In this document: positions 1-5,217 of the stretch, in pieces
Layout: the number at the start of each line of letters is the position of its first letter
Position numbering within the stretch: the stretch's first letter is position 1
NCBI GenBank assembly: GCA_018829865.1
Contig: JAHJTR010000002.1
Location: forward strand, 1 to 7,064
Length of the DNA: 7,064 bases
DNA from: Patescibacteria group bacterium
GTDB lineage: Bacteria > Patescibacteriota > Gracilibacteria > UBA1369 > JAHJTR01
Direction: 5' to 3'
The notes under the pieces: model-generated
The model's database searches: none
Told to the model about the DNA's origin: nothing
What the model saw: only the letters and a program-made list of their open reading frames with translations
Position numbers and translations under genes: made by a program

Positions 1-1038
1 GTTTTTAGGATCGGCAAAAACTGCTCCCTCACCTATTACTTCGTGATGGACTTTTAGATCTGATGTGCCGATTGGTGTTTTGAAATATGCGGCTTCGAGT
101 AAAGGGAGATTGAATCCTTCACTTAATGAAAAGTTAATGAAGGCGTGGGCGTTTTTGTAGAGGGCATTCAAGTCTTCGCGGCTGATGAAATCGGTGAAGA
201 TGATGCCGGTTTCGGATGAGGTTTTTTTTGAGGAATGATTTTTTTGTTTGGATTGAATATAGGAAGAGTAGAGATGGGCTTTTTGATGGGCTCTGCCTGC
301 GAGTACCAGTTGATATTTCTGTTTGTTTTTTTCGGAATTGGCGCTTTTAAAAGACTCGATCATAGCGGCGACGTTTTTGCGTTCATCGAATCCGCCGACG
401 TATAAAAAATAGGGTTTGGTGATTTTGAATTTTTTGAGTGTTTTGGTTTTTAATGAAAATTTAATGTCTGATTCGGGGCCAAGAGTATTGTGAATTACCT
501 CGATTTTTTGTTGAGGAGTTTTTAATCTTATGAGGTCAGACTTGGTTTGATTAGATACCGCCACGATTTTGTCTGCGAATCGTAAATTAAATTGAGCGAA
601 AACTTGGTAGATTTTTGAGCGGAGTTTTTTTGTGTAGGCTTTGTTTTCGAAAGGGATGGTGTCGTGAACTGTGACAATTGTGGGGATTTTGAGCTGGCGA
701 CATGGATTTGCGGGGTATGGGAAAAATGCGATATCAACTTTATTTGCTTTGAATACTCTGGGTACGATTATTTGCTCCCAATAGGTTTTTTTTAGGCTGG
801 ATGTAGGAATATTTGGATATGGAGCATTAATAAATTTGAAATTTGAGGGTGATTTATTTTCTGATGAGTTTGATGCGACTCTTTTTTTTGAGGAGGATGA
901 TGGCTGAGGGACTACAATAATATATTGATTTTCGCTATCGATCTGCGCCAGAGATTTTAATAAATTAATTGTATAAACGCCTATTCCTGTGAAAGGTTTT
1001 GTTAAGAATAAGCCGTTGATTCCAATTGTTTTTGACAT
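1..1038 (-). CDS. GT4-family (GT-B fold) glycosyltransferase, C-terminus cut by window edge
   Basis: The frame opens at ATG 1038-1036 and stays open for 346 codons to the left edge, so the C-terminus is missing. It probably transfers a sugar from a nucleotide donor to a cell-surface polysaccharide or glycolipid in the cytoplasm; donor and acceptor cannot be read from the sequence. The N-terminal domain has the acceptor-side loop FTGIGVYT (residues 16-23) and TVHDTIPF (123-130), then ADKIVAVSNQTKSDLIR (155-171). The donor-binding domain begins near YFLYVGGFDERKN (210-222) and carries the E-x7-E-type motif in SEGFNLPLLEA (306-316), all typical of GT4 enzymes. Two Ser/Lys-rich stretches (about 46-67 and 261-279) look like low-complexity loops. 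It follows murG by 24 bases with no clear Shine-Dalgarno sequence, so it is probably the third gene of the ftsW-murG operon. Family assignment is firm; specificity is unknown. Confidence 0.9.
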   Translation of the reverse strand, partial: MSKTIGINGLFLTKPFTGIGVYTINLLKSLAQIDSENQYIIVVPQPSSSSKKRVASNSSENKSPSNFKFINAPYPNIPTSSLKKTYWEQIIVPRVFKANKVDIAFFPYPANPCRQLKIPTIVTVHDTIPFENKAYTKKLRSKIYQVFAQFNLRFADKIVAVSNQTKSDLIRLKTPQQKIEVIHNTLGPESDIKFSLKTKTLKKFKITKPYFLYVGGFDERKNVAAMIESFKSANSEKNKQKYQLVLAGRAHQKAHLYSSYIQSKQKNHSSKKTSSETGIIFTDFISREDLNALYKNAHAFINFSLSEGFNLPLLEAAYFKTPIGTSDLKVHHEVIGEGAVFADPKN

Positions 1039-1062
1039 TATGTATTGGTGTTTACCTATTAA

Positions 1063-2166
1063 TTATAGACCCAAAACTTTGAGAATTTTTTGAGTGCTGT
1101 TACCTATTTCAGATGAATATTTTTTTAAGGCTTCTTTCTGCGACTTAAGTAATTTTTTATCATTTAATATTTTTTTAATCTCACTGAGTAATTCTGGGGG
1201 GGATAAATTTTCTTGATTTAAAACCTTGCCGGCTCCCCTTTTCTCCAGGTTTTTTGCGTTTTCAATTTGATCCCCGCGGCTGCCTAGAATTGGGAGTGGG
1301 ACTAAAATATTCGGGAGATTTAATTTGATAAATTCTGCGATTGAATTAGCTCCCGCTCGGCTGATGACTAAATCTGTTATTTTAAAAATGTGGGGGAGTT
1401 CTTCGTTTAGATATTCAAACTTTTTGTAATTATTTGAGGTGATAGATATTTCTTTGTTTGATGTATTTTTGCCTGTGATATGCACCACCCGACAAATCTT
1501 GGTTAATTCGGGTAATATTTCGGAAACCAGTTGATTAAGCGCTAATGCGCCGCTGCTGCCTCCGATAATTAAAATGGTCGGAAGGTTTTTTTCTTTAAAG
1601 CCAGTTATCTCAAGTGCTTTGCTCTCACTCCCCTCTAAAACTGATGCACGGACGGGATTGCCGGTGAAAATAAATTTATCGGTGTTTTTGGGGAATTTTT
1701 TTAGAGTTTCTTCGAAACCTAAGCAAACTTTACCTGCTAGCCTATATAAAATTTTAGTTGTTAATCCCGGCGATAAGTCGGATTCATGGATTATGAGCTT
1801 TTTGCCTAAAAGAAAGGCGGCTACTCCTACCGGCAGCGATACGTATCCTCCCTTACAAAAAACCACATCGGGTTTAATTTTAATAATCAGATAGAGGCTC
1901 TTAAAAAACCCAGCGATTACCTTGAAAAAATCGATAAAATTTCGGATCGAAAAATAGCGACGTAACTTGCCTGCGGGGACTCTATAAAAATAAACCTGAG
2001 CATTAAGGTTTTTATTTGCGATATCAATCAGTCTCTCTTCAATACTATTTTTTTGGCCAAGGTAGGAAATCGCATAGCTGCTCTTTTTCTTAAGCATTTC
2101 TTCGATAAGTGCGACGTTTGGTACGACGTGCCCCCCTGTTCCTCCTCCAGTTAGAAGAATGTGCAT
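1063..2166 (-). CDS. murG: UDP-GlcNAc:lipid I N-acetylglucosaminyltransferase (MurG)
   Basis: MurG adds GlcNAc from UDP-GlcNAc to undecaprenyl-pyrophosphoryl-MurNAc-pentapeptide (lipid I), giving lipid II on the inner face of the membrane. The 367 residues match the usual family length. Visible motifs are the N-terminal glycine loop GGGTGGH (7-13), KGGYVSLP (105-112), HESD with the following PG (127-134), GNPVR (169-173), the second glycine loop GGSSGALALN (202-211), SRAGANSIAE (269-278) and RGDQIENA (297-304) of the UDP-GlcNAc site. The start ATG lies inside the end of ftsW, 77 bases before its stop, and cannot be moved downstream without losing the GGGTGGH loop. There is only a weak CAGG upstream, so translation is probably coupled to ftsW. 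The stop is TAA. In textbook dcw clusters murC follows; here a glycosyltransferase does. Confidence 0.97.
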   Translation of the reverse strand: MHILLTGGGTGGHVVPNVALIEEMLKKKSSYAISYLGQKNSIEERLIDIANKNLNAQVYFYRVPAGKLRRYFSIRNFIDFFKVIAGFFKSLYLIIKIKPDVVFCKGGYVSLPVGVAAFLLGKKLIIHESDLSPGLTTKILYRLAGKVCLGFEETLKKFPKNTDKFIFTGNPVRASVLEGSESKALEITGFKEKNLPTILIIGGSSGALALNQLVSEILPELTKICRVVHITGKNTSNKEISITSNNYKKFEYLNEELPHIFKITDLVISRAGANSIAEFIKLNLPNILVPLPILGSRGDQIENAKNLEKRGAGKVLNQENLSPPELLSEIKKILNDKKLLKSQKEALKKYSSEIGNSTQKILKVLGL

Positions 2167-3310
2167 AGCCTGTTGAATTTTGAGATATATTTAGGAGGAT
2201 TCCAAGCCCTATCAGGGTGGTTACCAAAGAAGATCCTCCGTAGCTTACTAATGGTAATGTAATTCCTGTAATTGGCAAGAGCGAAATGTTGACTCCAATA
2301 TTAACGAAAGCCTGAACCACTACCCAAGTCGTGATGCCGACCGCTAAAAGTGCGGCGAATCTGTTGGGCGCGTGATTTGCGATGAAAAATCCCCTATAGC
2401 CGATGACCATGTACGCAAAAACCAAAAGAATTATGCGCACAAATCCCAGCTCTTCGGCTGAGGCTGCAAAAATAAAATCATCGGAGGCTTGCGGTAACCA
2501 ATATGATTTTTGTATGCCTTGGGTCAGTCCTCTCCCAAAAAAACCACCGCTGCCTACTGCGATTTTGGCTTGCTCTGATTGCCAACAATAATCTTCGACG
2601 CATTCGGTATCTTGATGCAGGAAGGCGTTGACTCTGTTTTTCAAATAAGTTTTTTGAGAAATAAAAACACCTGATGCGAGGATTGCGATCAAACTTCCAA
2701 TTAATAAATGCTGCACTTTTGCTCCGGCGGCAAAATAAATCGAAACGGCAATCGCTCCAATTACCATAGCTGAGCCTAAATCCGGCTGCGCTATAATCGG
2801 GAACATGATAATTAATGAAATTACGCAAAAGGCCACAAATCCATATTGAAACGATTTGATCTGCTCTTTTTTTTGCTCAAGCCAACTGGCTAAATAAACC
2901 ACCAGAGCCAGTTTCGCAATCTCTGACGGCTGAATGGAATTCAAAAATGGGAGAGGGACGTTAATCCAGCTGGTCGCAAATGTATTGTTTTTATCTCCTA
3001 CAAAAAACAACATCACAAGCAGAACAAAAGAAAAAATGAAGAGCAAAAGCGAGACTTTGCGCCAAATGCGATAATCCATTTTCATGACTACAAAAAGGGC
3101 CGCAAGACCGACGCCAACTCTCATGAGATGGTTTTTTAGCAGTAAATAACAATCGACACCCGCGGAGCTGCAATTCGGATACAACATATTGCCACTTGAA
3201 AGCTGCAAGGATTTCGGCACACCGATGCTGGTAATCATCACAATTCCAAATAGCAAAATCAACAAAATTGTACCTAATAAAATATGATCGACTTTTAAAA
3301 ATTTGCGCAT
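2090..3310 (-). CDS. ftsW: SEDS-family septal peptidoglycan polymerase FtsW
   Basis: FtsW is the multi-pass SEDS glycosyltransferase that polymerises lipid II at the division septum with a partner class B penicillin-binding protein. The 406 residues show about ten hydrophobic segments and the family landmarks: SIQPSEIAKL (125-134), QPDLGSAM (175-182), KNRVNAF (224-230), GSGGFFGRGL (253-262), SDDFIFAASAEELGF (276-290) and the C-terminal block ISLLPITGITLPLVSYGGSS (342-361). RodA and SpoVE are the alternatives; the position directly before murG favours FtsW. The start ATG has no good Shine-Dalgarno sequence. Two oddities: cysteine pairs C47/C54 and C237/C242 fall in predicted extracytoplasmic loops, and the last 25 codons overlap murG and encode a tail with nine Arg and one Lys. 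It is the first gene of a minus-strand operon, divergent from lspA. Confidence 0.93.
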   Translation of the reverse strand: MRKFLKVDHILLGTILLILLFGIVMITSIGVPKSLQLSSGNMLYPNCSSAGVDCYLLLKNHLMRVGVGLAALFVVMKMDYRIWRKVSLLLFIFSFVLLVMLFFVGDKNNTFATSWINVPLPFLNSIQPSEIAKLALVVYLASWLEQKKEQIKSFQYGFVAFCVISLIIMFPIIAQPDLGSAMVIGAIAVSIYFAAGAKVQHLLIGSLIAILASGVFISQKTYLKNRVNAFLHQDTECVEDYCWQSEQAKIAVGSGGFFGRGLTQGIQKSYWLPQASDDFIFAASAEELGFVRIILLVFAYMVIGYRGFFIANHAPNRFAALLAVGITTWVVVQAFVNIGVNISLLPITGITLPLVSYGGSSLVTTLIGLGILLNISQNSTGYAHSSNWRRNRGARRTKRRTYRRNA

Positions 3311-3346
3311 TTTTGGTTTGAGATTTTTTAAGATTTCACAAAGAGT

Positions 3347-3376
3347 TTGCGTGAAACAGTGAATTTATCTTAAAAT
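3347..3376 (+). promoter_or_regulatory. candidate sigma-70-type promoter for lspA
   Basis: TTGCGT (3347-3352) and TAAAAT (3371-3376, five of six bases of the -10 consensus) are 18 bases apart. The predicted transcription start near 3383 leaves a leader of about 20 bases before the lspA ATG. The -35 is weak, with only the TTG conserved. Copies of GTGAAA at 3351-3356 and 3379-3384, and an inverted copy TTTCAC at 3334-3339, surround it. Confidence 0.35.
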
Positions 3377-3395
3377 ACGTGAAAGCTATTAGCAA
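3367..3395 (-). promoter_or_regulatory. candidate sigma-70-type promoter for ftsW-murG
   Basis: Read on the minus strand, TTGCTA (3395-3390) and TAAGAT (3372-3367) are separated by 17 bases, each matching four of six bases of the primary sigma-factor consensus. It would start transcription about 50 bases before the ftsW ATG. It overlaps the candidate lspA promoter on the other strand, so the two directions may compete. Consensus match only. Confidence 0.3.
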
Positions 3396-3403
3396 ATAAA
3401 AAG

Positions 3404-3856
3404 ATGCATAAAATGATTCGGAAGATAAAATTTTTGTTGCCTGCTCTGACGATTTCAACTTTGGCTCTAGATATGCTGACTAAAAAAATTGCCGTGGCTT
3501 ATTTTGAGCAACCGCTGCGGATTATTGGTGATTTTGTGCGATTTGTTTATAGCGAAAATTATGGGATCGCTTTTAGTATACCTCTTAAAGGGCCGCTGCT
3601 TATCGCCGGAAATCTTATTATTTTGGCGCTGATTGTGATTATGGGTAGCCGTTATCTGGAATTGAATCAAAGGCTTAATAGCGTGGCTTTTGCGCTGATT
3701 ATCGGCGGCGCGCTGGGGAATATTTTTGATCGGATTACGCAGGGATATGTCATAGATTTTATTGCTATCTATAAGTATCCAGTGTTTAATATAGCTGATG
3801 TTGCCTTGACCGTTGGCGCAATTATTTTGGCGGCGCAACTAATTAAAAATAAATAA
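3404..3856 (+). CDS. lspA: Lipoprotein signal peptidase (signal peptidase II)
   Basis: LspA is a membrane aspartyl protease that removes signal peptides from lipid-modified prolipoproteins. The 150 residues are a normal family length and form four hydrophobic segments. Conserved boxes are all present: D23 at the end of helix 1, ENYGIAFS (51-58), GGALGNIFDR (101-110), VIDF (116-119) and FNIAD (128-132). By alignment with the Bacillus subtilis enzyme (N99/D102 and N126/D129), the catalytic aspartates should be D109 and D132. The ATG at 3404 is used here; a second ATG at 3413 would lose only three residues and no motif, and neither has a strong Shine-Dalgarno sequence. It is divergent from ftsW and probably cotranscribed with the membrane protein gene that starts 6 bases after its TAA. 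Its presence implies that lipoproteins are made. Confidence 0.97.
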   Translation: MHKMIRKIKFLLPALTISTLALDMLTKKIAVAYFEQPLRIIGDFVRFVYSENYGIAFSIPLKGPLLIAGNLIILALIVIMGSRYLELNQRLNSVAFALIIGGALGNIFDRITQGYVIDFIAIYKYPVFNIADVALTVGAIILAAQLIKNK

Positions 3857-3862
3857 AAAAAT

Positions 3863-4705
3863 ATGGATAATTCTACGCCCTATCAAACGTCACCTTTGAC
3901 TATTGTTTATAAAATTTTGGCGGGTTTTTTGGGAGGAACTATTGGCAGTGGGGCTTTGTTATTGGTTTTTAGTGGAGCTAGCTCACTATTGCAGCCGGTT
4001 TTAAATCAGGAGTCCGATACGGTGGCTCCGATAATTTTAATGGTTTTTATGGTGATGGTGTTTGCGGCGAGTATTTCGGCAAATATTGTGAGTAATGTGC
4101 TGATGGGGCTTAGTGAGCGAGAAAAGTATTCAAGATTGGCGACCACTATTTTTCAGACTTTTTTGCTGAATTTAGTGATTTTTATTTTTACAGCGCCGAT
4201 TTATCTATTGATCACAAATATTGATTTACAGATGATTGCGGTGATTGCGGGGCTGCAGGTGATTTTGAGTGTGATTGCCTCGAGTATTATTTTGGAGCTG
4301 ATTTCGAATTCAAAATACGGGCTGATTGGGCTTTATGCGGCTGTGCTAGGGACTATTGTGGCGCTTGTGATTAACATACTTGTTTACCGGATTACGGGTA
4401 GTGAATTTGTAACGATGTTTACGGCGTTGCCTATTTTGTGGGCGGCGATTGGGCTTTTTAATGCGGTTTTAAACATCCTATACTTTCAACTTTATAAATT
4501 TTACGGAGTTGATTTTTTGAGTAGCAAAGAGAGTTTTGGCGGAGATAGTTCACAAGGAGGAGAGGACGATGAGGAGACTGAAGGGCAAGAGGAGTCAAGT
4601 GAGACGGGTGGTGGTAATAAAGGGGAGGATGAGCCGATTAGTGAGCAGGAGATTTATGAGGCTACGACTAAGGATGAGAAGGGTGGGGAGTTTTTGAGGA
4701 AGTAG
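3863..4705 (+). CDS. Six-helix membrane protein with acidic cytoplasmic tail, function unknown
   Basis: I do not recognise this 280-residue protein as a named family. Six hydrophobic segments can be seen at about 15-36, 54-78, 94-117, 122-147, 152-175 and 181-207. The charged SEREKYSR loop after helix 2 and YKFYG after helix 6 put both termini on the cytoplasmic side by the positive-inside rule. The last 60 residues (221-280) are hydrophilic, rich in Gly and Ser, and hold 20 Asp/Glu, so this is a disordered acidic tail. No transporter or enzyme motif is evident. It starts 6 bases after lspA, so it is likely to be cotranscribed; a role in envelope processes is only a guess from that position. 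Codons are strongly G/T-biased, as in lspA. The stop is TAG. The tail region contains an overlapping basic ORF, described in the findings. Confidence 0.85.
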   Translation: MDNSTPYQTSPLTIVYKILAGFLGGTIGSGALLLVFSGASSLLQPVLNQESDTVAPIILMVFMVMVFAASISANIVSNVLMGLSEREKYSRLATTIFQTFLLNLVIFIFTAPIYLLITNIDLQMIAVIAGLQVILSVIASSIILELISNSKYGLIGLYAAVLGTIVALVINILVYRITGSEFVTMFTALPILWAAIGLFNAVLNILYFQLYKFYGVDFLSSKESFGGDSSQGGEDDEETEGQEESSETGGGNKGEDEPISEQEIYEATTKDEKGGEFLRK

Positions 4706-4735
4706 TTGATTTAATGGAGAGATAGCTCAGTTTTT

Positions 4736-4764
4736 TTGATATTGTCTTTATAAAATGGTAGAGT
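4736..4764 (+). promoter_or_regulatory. candidate promoter for the orphan gene at 4796
   Basis: TTGATA (4736-4741, five of six bases of the -35 consensus) and TAGAGT (4759-4764, four of six of the -10) are exactly 17 bases apart. The predicted start near 4771 gives a leader of about 25 bases without a Shine-Dalgarno sequence. A TATAAAAT at 4749-4756 is a stronger -10 look-alike but has no partner -35 at proper spacing. The region also overlaps the tRNA-like motif described in the findings. Confidence 0.35.
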
Positions 4765-4795
4765 GTTTTTTGATTAAGAATAAACAAATCAATAT

Positions 4796-5206
4796 ATGAG
4801 AGAATTAAATGCTGATCGGTTTAAAGAACTGACCGCTGAAGAAAAAGTTAAGCAATATGAGACTGCATTGGTTGAGATGCCCGAAGCAGAACGGATACAA
4901 TTACATCATGCGGCGAGGACGTGCATTGATTTTGCGCTTATGGAAATGTCAGCATGCCAATTTGATAATACGCATCCGAATGCTGAGAAGAGAAAAAAAG
5001 ACTACTACTTTTGGTTAAAAAATTTTTCGTTAAAAAGTGTACACAGAAATGCCTGCCGACTGGGGGAACAGGAGTATGAACAGATTGGAAACGGTGCCAA
5101 TAACTGTTTTTTAAGTAAATATGCAGATGAAGAGGATATTATTCTTTTGAGAGGATATATTTGGGGATTGCTGCAGATGGATTTAAATGAGAGCAGCGGG
5201 CATTAG
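4796..5206 (+). CDS. Small soluble protein of unknown function
   Basis: This 136-residue protein matches no family I know. It has no signal peptide or membrane segment and looks mostly helical, with a charged N-terminus (residues 1-35, rich in Glu, Lys and Arg), a middle with basic stretch KRKKDYYFW (65-73), and a more hydrophobic C-terminal helix (115-131). Four cysteines (43, 54, 87, 104) are too widely spaced for an obvious zinc motif. The ATG has no Shine-Dalgarno sequence, but upstream in-frame TAA at 4781-4783 limits the start, and a candidate promoter lies just before it. Codon use is more balanced than in the neighbouring plus-strand genes: in 4801-4860 I count 13 G to 7 C, against 19 to 5 in 4081-4140. 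This may mark different ancestry. It ends in TAG, 11 bases from the convergent aroE stop. Confidence 0.65.
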   Translation: MRELNADRFKELTAEEKVKQYETALVEMPEAERIQLHHAARTCIDFALMEMSACQFDNTHPNAEKRKKDYYFWLKNFSLKSVHRNACRLGEQEYEQIGNGANNCFLSKYADEEDIILLRGYIWGLLQMDLNESSGH

Positions 5207-5217
5207 CGCTGAGTTTT

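Noticed and set aside
2478..2828. 116-codon second frame inside ftsW on the same strand
   Set aside because: It lies wholly within conserved FtsW sequence, has no ribosome-binding site and no recognisable motif.
3467..3838. 123-codon open frame antisense to lspA
   Set aside because: LspA has every family motif on the plus strand; the antisense product is low in hydrophobic pattern, rich in Asn/Lys/Gln and looks like a shadow of codon bias.
4719..4737. Possible terminator after the membrane protein gene: GAG/CTC followed by T7
   Set aside because: The stem is only three base pairs, too weak for an intrinsic terminator, although the T-run is suggestive.
4748..4756. TATAAAAT as the -10 of the orphan gene promoter
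   Set aside because: No acceptable -35 lies 16-18 bases upstream; the TTGATA/TAGAGT pair has better overall spacing.
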